Part shown: positions 1 to 7,335 of the stretch, piece after piece
Numbering within the stretch: position 1 is the stretch's first letter
How the letters are laid out: each line of letters starts with the position of its first letter
Source: Paenibacillus sp. LHD-38
GTDB taxonomy: Bacteria; Bacillota; Bacilli; Paenibacillales; Paenibacillaceae
Length of the DNA: 64,000 bases
Reading direction: 5' to 3'
Assembly: GCF_031157315.1 (NCBI RefSeq)
Contig: NZ_JAVIFU010000016.1
Location: 62,001 to 126,000 of the forward strand
Translations under genes and position numbers: made by a program
Notes under the pieces: model-generated
The model's database searches: none
What the model was told of the DNA's origin: nothing
Seen by the model: only the letters and a program-made list of their open reading frames with translations

Positions 1-70
1 CCAAAAGAACTTGTCCTTGCTCATTTTCCACGATACCGCCTACTGCTACAATGTGGGTTGGCATGGGCAT
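1..70 (-). CDS. Nudix hydrolase, 5' end only (partial)
   Basis: Only the first 23 codons lie in the window, read on the minus strand. They give MPMPTHIVAVGGIVENEQGQ followed by VLL, which is the usual first beta strand pair of a Nudix domain (hydrolases of nucleoside diphosphates linked to another group). The start at 68-70 has a good ribosome site GGAGG at 79-83. The Nudix box itself is outside the window, so the family call rests on the N-terminal pattern. Confidence 0.65.
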   Translation of the reverse strand, partial: MPMPTHIVAVGGIVENEQGQVLL

Positions 71-83
71 GCATATAACCTCC

Positions 84-355
84 GCATACAAATAAAATGG
101 TGTAATTGACTTAAAGTTCCATTCCTATTTTATCACGTGATTCGTTAGGTTTGAAGATTGCCTTCGCATTCCGTGGGCAATTGCAACATTTACAAATTTG
201 TAAACGTTTGTGATTATGAAGTGAGGATATAAGACAGATAAAGGCACGGAATATAGGTTATCCGGCTGCAGCGGGACAGAAGCAGACCAATCAACCATTT
301 GCTTGCTCATTCCGTAAGGCAGTGAAACCGCGAAAGCCCAAAAAACGAAAGCATT
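84..355. other. Intergenic, nothing recognised
   Basis: This gap separates the divergent Nudix gene and the first lipoprotein gene. Both promoters must lie here, but I see no clear -35/-10 pair. The open frame crossing it on the minus strand has no ribosome site and an unlikely composition. Confidence 0.4.
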
Positions 356-368
356 AAGGAGTGGTGAT

Positions 369-845
369 TTGGGATTTAAATGCAAAACAGGCATGCATGC
401 CGCTGTAATCAAACTTAATCTGCTATGCATTGTTTTTGTAATGATAAGTGCTTGCAGCAAATCGGAGAAGGTGGAGCATATCGAAGTTTTTGCCACAGAA
501 ACGAGCGAGCAGAATGAAGAAGGCATGTTTGTGCGAACAGGATATAAGAAAGTCAATTCCATCACGATTGTCGTTGAAGGCAAAAATTATATTAAATCCG
601 ATATCAAAATGATCGAGGACACTTATGATTTAGAGGGGAATTTCATTAAGTCTGAAATCATACTCTCCGATGCAAACAGGTCCAATATTATGATGACCGA
701 AGATGGCGATCAAACCAAAACCGAGCTGACGAAGCCATCAACCATACTCATACCCGATGAAAATTACGAGGGCTTGAAATCCATTAAGCTGACAGCAGAA
801 CAGAAAGTTCAAGTAAAGGAACATGTATTATCGTTTGTGGATTGA
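369..845 (+). CDS. Putative lipoprotein, unknown function
   Basis: A 158-residue protein with a lipoprotein signal: a hydrophobic stretch near residues 14-27 ending in a lipobox, VMISAC, so the mature protein would start at that Cys and be anchored outside the membrane. The rest is charged and rich in Glu, Lys and Thr, with no domain I recognise. The TTG start at 369 follows AAGGAG at 356-361 with seven bases between; ATG at 393 is an alternative that keeps most of the signal. It is followed 34 bases later by a second lipoprotein gene and probably shares its transcript. Confidence 0.7.
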   Translation: MGFKCKTGMHAAVIKLNLLCIVFVMISACSKSEKVEHIEVFATETSEQNEEGMFVRTGYKKVNSITIVVEGKNYIKSDIKMIEDTYDLEGNFIKSEIILSDANRSNIMMTEDGDQTKTELTKPSTILIPDENYEGLKSIKLTAEQKVQVKEHVLSFVD

Positions 846-879
846 TTGCCAGACTGTTCCTTGAGGGAAAGGAGGCACT

Positions 880-1449
880 ATGAAACGTGTTGTCCTAATC
901 TTCATCATGTTCATGATAATCCTATCATCATGCAGCGGTCCTAATGGGGGAAAGAAGGCAGAAAATGCGGTGGACCCCGTCCTTTTGAAAAAAATGACTG
1001 AGCCTAATCCGGTGCATAAAGACGAGCTTTTTGAGATGAGCTTAAACATCGATAAGACCACTTTTGCAAAGGGTGAACCGATCGTCTATTCCGCTTCATT
1101 GACTTATATTGGCGATAACGAATCGATAACGGTCTGGGGACCGCGAACGAATGTCGTGTTTTATTTAACGGACGGCAAAAAGCTGGAAATGGAAGGAGCC
1201 AATACAACAGAGCTGACGCCAACCGTATTTGTAAAGGGAGAAAAATACGAATATCCTTTTCAGAAAAGCGGCGGTTACTCGAACGACGGTCCCGACGCAA
1301 AGTTTTGGAAGGAATTTTACGGCGAGAAGGATTTGCTGCTGCCAAGCGGAACGTATTATATTGCCGCACACTGTGATTTTTCCTTAGACAAGTTGGTCGT
1401 GGACAGCCGTTACGACGTCTCCGTTCATACAACCGTTACGGTGGAGTAA
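880..1449 (+). CDS. Putative lipoprotein with BsuPI-like Ig fold
   Basis: A 189-residue protein with an N-terminal lipoprotein signal (MKRVVLIFIMFMIILSSC, lipobox LSSC). The mature part has alternating beta strands ending in LPSGTYYIAAH, a pattern seen in BsuPI-like intracellular proteinase inhibitor domains and related Ig-like modules; this likeness is weak and no activity follows from it. The ATG has an AAAGGAGG site about five bases upstream. It lies between the first lipoprotein gene and the histidine phosphatase gene, all on one strand with short gaps. Confidence 0.7.
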   Translation: MKRVVLIFIMFMIILSSCSGPNGGKKAENAVDPVLLKKMTEPNPVHKDELFEMSLNIDKTTFAKGEPIVYSASLTYIGDNESITVWGPRTNVVFYLTDGKKLEMEGANTTELTPTVFVKGEKYEYPFQKSGGYSNDGPDAKFWKEFYGEKDLLLPSGTYYIAAHCDFSLDKLVVDSRYDVSVHTTVTVE

Positions 1450-1473
1450 AGAAAGGGGGGAACAAGCAAGCAG

Positions 1474-2043
1474 ATGACAAATCTCTATTTGGTGCGGCAT
1501 GCGCACTCCGTCTATACGCTGGACGAATTAACGAGGCCTTTATCGGAGCAGGGTTTAAATGATGCAAAAACAATTACTGACACGCTAAAGGCAATGAAAA
1601 TAGACGTTGTCATTTCTAGTCCCTATAAACGAGCGATTCAAACCGTGGAAGGCATTGCAGCATACATTAGCGGAGCTATCCTTATTGAGGATGATTTTAA
1701 GGAACGGCTGCTTTCGGGCCAACCTGTGGAGGATTTTCAGGCTGCTATCGAGAAAGTTTGGGAGGACAGCAGCTTTGCATGGGAGGGCGGAGAATCGAAT
1801 GTGATTGCTCAGAAACGCGGAGCGGAAGCAGTCATGCAGGTGCTCAAAAAACATCCTAACAAAAACATCGTAATCGGCACGCACGGGAATCTGCTGGCAT
1901 TAATCCTGAATTCTTTTGATCAAAGCTATGGCTTCGATTTCTGGAAACAGCTCGATATGCCGGATATTTATAGGCTGGCTTTCGACGGCGCCGGTCTAAA
2001 ATCAGTTAGCAGGGTTTGGAGCAGAATTAACCAGCCGCGGTAA
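1474..2043 (+). CDS. Histidine phosphatase family protein (phosphoglycerate mutase-like)
   Basis: A 189-residue protein of the histidine phosphatase superfamily, which uses a phosphohistidine intermediate. The catalytic motif is LVRHAHS at residues 6-12, with RHA in place of the commoner RHG. The second arginine region is SSPYKRAIQT, and the second catalytic histidine is in IGTHGNLLAL near residue 136. Substrate cannot be read from sequence; the family includes sugar-phosphate and cofactor phosphatases. The ATG follows a GAAAGGGGGG-type site. No signal peptide, so it is cytoplasmic. It ends the short run of genes that begins with two lipoproteins. Confidence 0.85.
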   Translation: MTNLYLVRHAHSVYTLDELTRPLSEQGLNDAKTITDTLKAMKIDVVISSPYKRAIQTVEGIAAYISGAILIEDDFKERLLSGQPVEDFQAAIEKVWEDSSFAWEGGESNVIAQKRGAEAVMQVLKKHPNKNIVIGTHGNLLALILNSFDQSYGFDFWKQLDMPDIYRLAFDGAGLKSVSRVWSRINQPR

Positions 2044-2174
2044 CGCTATGCATTCATGCTAAAATAGCAATGCTCATCATAGGGGGTGACGGAGATGTTC
2101 GATCCAAAGGTCTTCTTCTATTAGTTATATCGGTATAGTGGCTTGATGCCATAATCTAACCCGGTATAACGGGG

Positions 2175-2444
2175 ATGAAGATGTTTATTCAGGAAGAAAT
2201 CACGTTGTGGGAAAATGAGCAAAACGTTAAGCCTGTTTTTGCGAAGAAGCACTACGACCCAAGAAGAAGCAAGACCCGGGAATACCGGAAGGGAATCAAG
2301 AGTGTTCATTATAACAAAGAATGTACCGAAGCAAGAAGAGATGACAATCGTAAATACAGAGTTCAAATGAAACGCTTGATGCGCAGCGAGAAGTATGAAT
2401 TATTACATGGCTATCAACGTACAGGCGGCCGGATTACTTGGTAA
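2175..2444 (+). CDS. Small basic protein, unknown function
   Basis: An 89-residue protein very rich in Arg, Lys and Tyr, with repeated basic pairs (DPRRSKTREYRKG, EARRDDNRKYR). I recognise no domain; the charge suggests nucleic-acid or anionic-polymer contact, but this is inference. The first ATG at 2175 and a second at 2181 are both possible; the GGGG before them is a modest ribosome site. It stands alone, followed by a strong terminator. It could be a lineage-specific small protein. Confidence 0.55.
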   Translation: MKMFIQEEITLWENEQNVKPVFAKKHYDPRRSKTREYRKGIKSVHYNKECTEARRDDNRKYRVQMKRLMRSEKYELLHGYQRTGGRITW

Positions 2445-2462
2445 GCTGCAGCTTGGATAGGG

Positions 2463-2502
2463 AGAAGGAGGAGACCAATGTCTCCTCCTTCTTGCGTTTT
2501 TA
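2463..2502 (+). terminator. Rho-independent terminator
   Basis: A perfect 13-bp stem (2463-2475 with 2480-2492) and a CAAT loop, followed by TGCGTTTTT. It closes the small basic protein gene. Confidence 0.85.
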
Positions 2503-2625
2503 GTACCCGGCATGAGCTCATCAAGAAAAAGCGGCTCGATAAATGGAAGGCAGAAGCGGAGTGGGATGATCGTTCTGGAGAAACGAGGGTTCGCCTTTGC
2601 AGTCGGATTATTAAAAGTACTTTTT

Positions 2626-2661
2626 ATGTTCGTAAATGTGTGATATTATAAAAACGAACAT
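2626..2661. promoter_or_regulatory. Probable operator and promoter of the kdu operon
   Basis: A perfect inverted repeat, ATGTTCGT at 2626-2633 and ACGAACAT at 2654-2661, brackets a -10 like hexamer TATTAT at 2644-2649. A repressor bound to both arms would cover the promoter. The DeoR-family protein encoded in the same operon is the obvious candidate. No good -35 hexamer is visible. What is seen is the palindrome; the regulator is inferred. Confidence 0.6.
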
Positions 2662-2725
2662 TAACAAACGTACGCGTGGTTTGCAGAGCAAGCTGCGCCA
2701 AAAAACTTTAGGAGGCTTTTATTCA

Positions 2726-3556
2726 ATGGAAGTACGCCACACAACAAACCCTACCGATGTGAAGCAATATGATACGGAACGTCTGCGCAGCGAGTTTTTG
2801 ATCGAGAGCCTGTTCGTACAGGATCAAATCAAGATGACATATACCCATTATGACCGCATGGTAGTTGGCGGTGCATTGCCTGTGAACGAAACGTTTGAGC
2901 TGGAAGATGCGGCCACGTTGAAAACTGAATATTTCTTGGAGCGCCGCGAGATTGGTTTCCTTAACATTGGCGGACCTGCTTCGATTTCTGTTGACGGAGA
3001 AGTTTACGAGCTTAGCAAGCTTGATGTGCTTTATGTTGGAAAAGGCAAACGCCAAGTTCTGCTGTCCAGCGTTGACAAAGAAAACCCGGCGAAGCTTTAT
3101 TTCTGCTCCGCGCTGGCGCATGCTGAAATCGCAACACGCAAGATGACGATGGAGGAAGCGAATCCGACTCATCTTGGGTCGCAGGAAACTTCAAATGAAC
3201 GTGTTCTCTACAAATACATTCATGCGGACGGCATTCAAAGCTGCCAGCTTATGCTGGGCGTAACAAGCCTAAAAACGGGAAGCGTTTGGAACACAATGCC
3301 TTCTCATGTGCATGATCGGCGCATGGAAGCGTATCTATACTTCGATATGAATGCAGATGCACGCGTATTTCATATGATGGGGGAGCCTTCGCAAACCAGA
3401 CATTTGGTTGTGGCGAACGAGCAAGCGATTATTTCACCTCCTTGGTCCATTCACTCCGGCGTCGGAACGAGCAATTATACGTTCTGCTGGTCGATGGCAG
3501 GAGAAAACTATACCTTCACAGACATGGACGCGGTACCTGCAAGCGAGCTAAAATAG
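2726..3556 (+). CDS. kduI: 5-dehydro-4-deoxy-D-glucuronate isomerase
   Basis: KduI interconverts 5-keto-4-deoxyuronate and 2,5-diketo-3-deoxygluconate, the step after oligouronide lyases in pectin and related polymer breakdown. The 276-residue length is normal for the family. The zinc-binding cupin residues appear to be His194, His196, Glu201 and His243, in SHVHDRRMEAYLYF and WSIHSG. The frame is open further upstream, but the ATG at 2726 is chosen because AGGAGG lies at 2710-2715 and the protein then starts like other KduI proteins. It is the first gene of the operon with deoR and kduD. Confidence 0.93.
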   Translation: MEVRHTTNPTDVKQYDTERLRSEFLIESLFVQDQIKMTYTHYDRMVVGGALPVNETFELEDAATLKTEYFLERREIGFLNIGGPASISVDGEVYELSKLDVLYVGKGKRQVLLSSVDKENPAKLYFCSALAHAEIATRKMTMEEANPTHLGSQETSNERVLYKYIHADGIQSCQLMLGVTSLKTGSVWNTMPSHVHDRRMEAYLYFDMNADARVFHMMGEPSQTRHLVVANEQAIISPPWSIHSGVGTSNYTFCWSMAGENYTFTDMDAVPASELK

Positions 3557-3581
3557 AAGCAATCGCTACAGGAGGTGCACC

Positions 3582-4376
3582 ATGCTTGCTGCTGAACGGC
3601 ATCGGAAAATTATTGAGAAACTAGAGCAGCTTGGGGCAGTTAAAGTATCTGAGCTGAGTGAACAGTTTGGCGTCACGGAAAAAACGGTTCGCGAGGATTT
3701 GGAGAAGCTCGAGGAGAAGGGACTGCTGAAGCGTACACATGGCGGGGCTGTGGTAGAGCAAGAAGGCGAAGACAGCCTTTACCCGCTGCAATTCCCTAAC
3801 AGCAAGCATCAACAGGAAAAAGCAGCCATTGCCGCGCTTGCGCTTTCCTGCATCGAGGATAACGATATCATCGCGCTTGATGCGGGCAGCACTACGCTTG
3901 AGATGGCGAAGAAGCTCCCCAATATGCCTGTCACCGTGCTTACGAATGACCTGCTCATTATTCGAGAGCTGACCTTAAAGGACCAGGTAAGGCTTGTGAT
4001 TCCAGGCGGTTATCGCCATAATAACCTGCTTATTGGGGCAGAGTCACAGGAATGGATTAAACGCTTGAATGTCCATAAGCTTTTTTTATCAACGACGGGT
4101 ATTCATTTGGAATATGGGCTGACGATATTTACGGAAGAATTATCGAAGCTGAAGACGCTTTACATGGATAACGCGAAAACCGTGTATTGCTTGGCCGACC
4201 ATAGCAAGTTCGACAAGGGCGCTTTGATTACTTTTGCTGGTCTGGATGAGATTGATTGCATCATTACAGATGATGGCATTGCTCCAGAGGTCGCAGCTAA
4301 ATATGAGGCGCTTCATATAAAAATGATGAAGGCGCAGCTTCCGGAAAGCGGGAGGCGTACGAGAGGGAGGACTTAA
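3582..4376 (+). CDS. DeoR family transcriptional regulator
   Basis: A 264-residue repressor-type protein. Residues 20-46 form the DeoR winged helix (KVSELSEQFGVTEKTVREDL), followed by the RTHGGAV signature near 50-56. The rest is the sugar-phosphate-binding DeoR C-terminal domain (DAGSTTLEMAKKL, then LVIPGG). It starts at an ATG after AGGAGG, 25 bases past kduI, and ends four bases before kduD, so it is cotranscribed with its likely targets. It probably binds the palindrome at 2626-2661 and responds to a uronate-derived sugar phosphate; the ligand is not known. Confidence 0.9.
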   Translation: MLAAERHRKIIEKLEQLGAVKVSELSEQFGVTEKTVREDLEKLEEKGLLKRTHGGAVVEQEGEDSLYPLQFPNSKHQQEKAAIAALALSCIEDNDIIALDAGSTTLEMAKKLPNMPVTVLTNDLLIIRELTLKDQVRLVIPGGYRHNNLLIGAESQEWIKRLNVHKLFLSTTGIHLEYGLTIFTEELSKLKTLYMDNAKTVYCLADHSKFDKGALITFAGLDEIDCIITDDGIAPEVAAKYEALHIKMMKAQLPESGRRTRGRT

Positions 4377-4380
4377 ACCG

Positions 4381-5136
4381 ATGGGTTTGTTCGATTTAAC
4401 AGGAAAAACGGCTGTCGTAACAGGTGCCGGCCGCGGCCTTGGAGCAGCGGTAGCACTTGGGTTAGCGGATGCAGGCGCTGATGTGGCGCTTGTCACCAAT
4501 AGCACGCCTGCTGACAAGACAGCTGACGCCGTGCGGGCATTAGGACGCAAAGCCATTACCATAGAAGCCGATGTTTCTGATCGCGCGAAGCTGGCGGGCA
4601 TCATTGATCGGACAGTGAACGAGCTGGGACGGATCGATATTTTGGTCAATAACGCGGGCATCATTCGACGTACGCCGGCCGCAGAGCACAGCTATGAGGA
4701 TTGGCAGGCTGTAATAGATGTTAATTTGAACTCGGTATTTGTGCTGTCTCAGCTTGCAGGCAAGCATATGATCGAGCAGGGCTCAGGCAAAATTATTAAT
4801 ATCGCGTCGATGCTCTCCTATCAGGGAGGTATTAACGTTCCAGGCTACACTTCCAGCAAGCATGCGGTTGCAGGGCTTACCAAAGCGCTTGCAAGCGAAT
4901 GGGCGAGCAAAGGCTTACAGGTAAACGCGATTGCTCCAGGCTATATGAGCACGGATAATACGGAAGCGCTTCGCGAGGATCCCGTACGCAGCACCCAAAT
5001 TTTGCAGCGCATTCCAGCTGGACGCTGGGGCTCCTCGGAGGATTTGATTGGGCCGGCAGTCTTTTTAGCTTCTTCGGCTTCTGATTACATGAACGGCCAT
5101 ATTCTCGCCGTTGATGGCGGATGGTTGGTAAGGTAA
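4381..5136 (+). CDS. kduD: 2-dehydro-3-deoxy-D-gluconate 5-dehydrogenase (SDR family)
   Basis: KduD reduces 2,5-diketo-3-deoxygluconate to 2-keto-3-deoxygluconate with NAD(P)H. The 251-residue protein is a classical short-chain dehydrogenase: TGAGRGLG nucleotide-binding motif at 14-21, NNAG at 90-93, and catalytic Ser143, Tyr156 and Lys160 in the motif YTSSK. It is the third gene of the operon and completes the two-step path with KduI; the later kinase and aldolase are not in this window. Other gluconate dehydrogenases look similar, but the kduI context supports KduD. Confidence 0.9.
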   Translation: MGLFDLTGKTAVVTGAGRGLGAAVALGLADAGADVALVTNSTPADKTADAVRALGRKAITIEADVSDRAKLAGIIDRTVNELGRIDILVNNAGIIRRTPAAEHSYEDWQAVIDVNLNSVFVLSQLAGKHMIEQGSGKIINIASMLSYQGGINVPGYTSSKHAVAGLTKALASEWASKGLQVNAIAPGYMSTDNTEALREDPVRSTQILQRIPAGRWGSSEDLIGPAVFLASSASDYMNGHILAVDGGWLVR

Positions 5137-5151
5137 TAAGGCAATAAATGC

Positions 5152-5205
5152 GTAAAGGCTCTCCCTATGCAGCTGCGGCTGTAATAAAGGAGGGCCTTTT
5201 TGTTG
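5152..5205 (+). terminator. Probable terminator after kduD
   Basis: AAAGGCTCTCC pairs with GGAGGGCCTTT (one wobble), with a loop containing a small CAGCTGCGGCTG hairpin, followed by TTTT. Confidence 0.65.
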
Positions 5206-5244
5206 CGAATGCCGAACGGTTCCCGAAAACTGCTGAAAAAAGTT

Positions 5245-5282
5245 AGAAAGTCCAGAACGAGAATGACTGTTCTGGACTTTCT
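5245..5282 (-). terminator. Terminator of the riboswitch-controlled gene
   Basis: A perfect 14-bp stem (5245-5258 with 5269-5282). On the minus strand it is followed by AACTTTTTT, so it terminates the gene at 5307-5732; it may also act on read-through from kduD. Confidence 0.85.
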
Positions 5283-5306
5283 ATTTGTACAAACTCTTTT
5301 TGCTAA

Positions 5307-5732
5307 CTAATCCAAAGAGACATAGGAGACAGAACGTTGACGCAAAACAGATTCTTCATGATCGATGCTGTACGGGGGCGATTCGGCAGATTGGGCTAGC
5401 GCATGGTTGACAGCTGTAACGAACAAGTGGAGAGCACGGCCATCCTGATCCGATTTGTCGTATTGATACTGGTCAAGAGGCGGAAGAGGGATGCTGCCGA
5501 TAAAACTTTGAAGCAGATCGCTCCATCTGTCTAAGTCAACGGCCTCTTCTGTATCGCTGGCAAACAGCTCACTCCAGCCAAAGCCTTGATTGCTCGTTAA
5601 TCGAAGACATATGCGGTGGCCTGCAGAATCGACGGCGAGAGCAGGAATAACGAAAAGCTCGATTCGGGTGACGGATAAATGAGGAGTCTGTTCCGTGAAA
5701 TGATGCAGATGATTTGCACAATTTGTCAACAT
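5307..5732 (-). CDS. Unknown 141-residue protein under a c-di-AMP riboswitch
   Basis: A cytoplasmic-looking protein without signal peptide or membrane segment. I do not recognise a family with confidence. Residues 20-55 (SVTRIELFVIPAL, then ICLRLTSNQGFGWSE) recall the N-terminal capping domain of enolase-superfamily enzymes, but the catalytic barrel is absent, so this may be chance. The ATG is preceded by AAGGAG at 5743-5748. The gene is alone between its own promoter with riboswitch and a terminator, so it should be controlled by c-di-AMP. Known targets of this riboswitch class handle potassium, osmolytes or the cell wall; a related role here is only inference. Confidence 0.8.
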   Translation of the reverse strand: MLTNCANHLHHFTEQTPHLSVTRIELFVIPALAVDSAGHRICLRLTSNQGFGWSELFASDTEEAVDLDRWSDLLQSFIGSIPLPPLDQYQYDKSDQDGRALHLFVTAVNHALAQSAESPPYSIDHEESVLRQRSVSYVSLD

Positions 5733-5751
5733 AAATAAATCTCTCCTTTGT

Positions 5752-5893
5752 TCGCTTACGAGGTTAGCTGTCGGATTCGGGCTAGAGAGAATGCCCTGCC
5801 AGGGTTACAAATCCCTGGATTCACCCCTTGCGTACGATTGGAATCGTTCGCGTTGGTTCCCCCGCTTTTTCATTCGAAAAATTCAGCGTGAAT
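5752..5893 (-). promoter_or_regulatory. c-di-AMP riboswitch (ydaO-yuaA class)
   Basis: On the minus strand the leader has the conserved blocks of the ydaO-yuaA aptamer in order: GCGGGGGAACCAA, GGGGTGAATCC, an AGGGC block, CTCTCTAGCCCGAATCCGAC, then AGCTAACCTCGTAAGCG. RNAs of this class bind c-di-AMP and usually switch expression off at high ligand. No intrinsic terminator lies between the aptamer and the gene: the last conserved bases are only a few nucleotides from the AAGGAG ribosome site. This suggests control of translation initiation or of RNA stability. The class call is from memory of the consensus. Confidence 0.87.
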
Positions 5894-5905
5894 AATGTAC
5901 TCTTC

Positions 5906-5934
5906 ATTATAACCCTCAATTGCATATCTGTAAA
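5906..5934 (-). promoter_or_regulatory. SigA promoter of the riboswitch transcript
   Basis: On the minus strand, TTTACA (5929-5934) and TATAAT (5906-5911) are separated by 17 bases. Transcription would start near 5899, just before the aptamer. Confidence 0.8.
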
Positions 5935-6071
5935 TCTTGTACAATTAAATAGGGATACGTACAAGGTAGCTTGGACAGGCTTTAGAATCCTGTAAAGTAA
6001 AAAAAGGAATATCACGAAGCGGCACGTAGTCATCCGCTATCGTGATATTCCTTTTGTCCGGAACGTTCCCG

Positions 6072-6392
6072 TTACGCCTCTGCTATCTCTATCCAGTCCT
6101 GCGACCATACTTGTATTTCACGGATGATCGGCTCCAGCGCGCGGCCCTTCTCCGTTAATGAATATTCTATGCGAACGGGTATTTCGGGATAAACATGCCT
6201 GTCGACAATACCTTCGTTTTCTAAATCCTTGAAACGTTCAGACAATAGTCTTCCGCTGATTGGCAATGCGGATTGGACAGCGCAGAAGCGCTGCGGTCCG
6301 GACAGAAGCTGGAATATGATTAGGCCGGTCCAACGTCTGCTAATAATGTCCATTCCCCTCTGGAAACGGGGACAAAGGTTAGATTGATCCAT
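6072..6392 (-). CDS. HxlR family transcriptional regulator
   Basis: A winged-helix protein of about 106 residues with the typical HxlR pattern: a conserved cysteine near the N-terminus (LCPRF), then the wHTH with LPISGRLLSERFKDLENEGIV and the wing YSLTEKGRAL. Many members (YodB, HypR) sense reactive electrophiles or oxidants through that cysteine. The ATG at 6392 is preferred to an upstream GTG because AGGTG lies six bases before it. It is divergent from the dioxygenase gene and probably controls it. Confidence 0.88.
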   Translation of the reverse strand: MDQSNLCPRFQRGMDIISRRWTGLIIFQLLSGPQRFCAVQSALPISGRLLSERFKDLENEGIVDRHVYPEIPVRIEYSLTEKGRALEPIIREIQVWSQDWIEIAEA

Positions 6393-6472
6393 GAGTATCA
6401 CCTCTTTTATCTTGCAATAAGTATAACCTCAATATCTTATTTATACAAGCACACCTGAATATTGTTAATTAC

Positions 6473-6501
6473 TTGACTATCCTTAGTTATAAAATTATAA
6501 T
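6473..6501 (+). promoter_or_regulatory. SigA promoter of the dioxygenase operon with imperfect dyad
   Basis: TTGACT at 6473-6478 and TATAAT at 6496-6501 with 17 bases between. The promoter lies inside an imperfect dyad, ACTATCC...CGAATAGT (about 6476-6514), with inner TAGTTA repeats. This is a plausible site for the divergently encoded HxlR protein; that link is inferred. Confidence 0.75.
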
Positions 6502-6539
6502 TAGTTACGAATAGTAAGCGAAAATAAGGAGGTACCGCC

Positions 6540-7304
6540 ATGAAACCATTATTTTTAGCACATGGATCACCGATGCTCGCTGTCGAGCAGAATGAATATA
6601 GCAAATTTCTTCAACAAACGGGAGCAAGCCTGAAACCGGATGCCATCGTTATTTTTACAGCACATTGGGAGACAGAGACGGTTACCATCTCCTCCAAGGA
6701 TGATGAATACGAAACGATATATGATTTCTACGGTTTTCCCGATGAGCTTTACAAGGTTAAATATCCGGCCAAAGGCTCCACAAAGGCAGCGGAGCTAGTT
6801 GGCCATCTGCTGAGCGAAAATCATATCCCGGTAGCATATGATACGTCAAGAGGACTCGACCATGGTTCATGGACGATGCTGAAGCATATGTTTCCAAAGG
6901 CAGATATCCCGGTCGTACAGGTTTCCGTTAACCCTTATCGCTCAGCGGAGGAGCAGTTCCGAATCGGCGAGGCGCTGCGCGGCCTGAGCGATCAAAATAT
7001 TTTGCTCATCGGAAGCGGCGTGACCGTTCATAACCTTCGGGCGGTGAAATGGGGACAGAAAGAGCCGGAGAGCTGGGCAGTCGAATTTGACGAGTGGCTA
7101 ATAGAGAAAATGAATAAGCATGATATAAATTCTCTATTTCGGTATGAAGAGCTGGCTCCACATGCTAAAATGGCAGTACCTCGGGCAGAGCATTTCGTTC
7201 CTTTATATATAGCACTTGGAAGCGGAGATCCGGGCGCGGTCCCGCAGGTTATCTATAGAAGCTATGAATTCGGCACATTGAGCTACTTATCTATGCGATT
7301 TTAA
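6540..7304 (+). CDS. Extradiol ring-cleavage dioxygenase, DODA (YgiD) family
   Basis: A 254-residue non-haem iron enzyme of the class III extradiol dioxygenase superfamily, like 4,5-DOPA dioxygenase YgiD. Motifs are LAHGSPML at the N-terminus, FTAHWE, GLDHGSWT and GSGVTVHNL; the histidines in these blocks are the likely metal and catalytic residues. Family members open catechol rings. The gene follows AGGAGG and is divergent from an HxlR regulator, which fits a response to quinones or catechols. RibA-like cyclohydrolase lies 31 bases downstream in the same transcript. The natural substrate is unknown. Confidence 0.88.
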   Translation: MKPLFLAHGSPMLAVEQNEYSKFLQQTGASLKPDAIVIFTAHWETETVTISSKDDEYETIYDFYGFPDELYKVKYPAKGSTKAAELVGHLLSENHIPVAYDTSRGLDHGSWTMLKHMFPKADIPVVQVSVNPYRSAEEQFRIGEALRGLSDQNILLIGSGVTVHNLRAVKWGQKEPESWAVEFDEWLIEKMNKHDINSLFRYEELAPHAKMAVPRAEHFVPLYIALGSGDPGAVPQVIYRSYEFGTLSYLSMRF

Positions 7305-7335
7305 TCCTATATCCATTTAGAAAAGGTGAACTAAT

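Noticed and set aside
125..583. 152-codon frame on the minus strand
   Set aside because: No ribosome site, odd composition, and it overlaps the lipoprotein gene.
2095..2124. Nine-codon frame after GGGGGTG
   Set aside because: Too short to support; a possible leader peptide, but nothing else points to attenuation there.
5821..6033. 70-codon minus-strand frame across the riboswitch
   Set aside because: It covers the aptamer and promoter and has no ribosome site.
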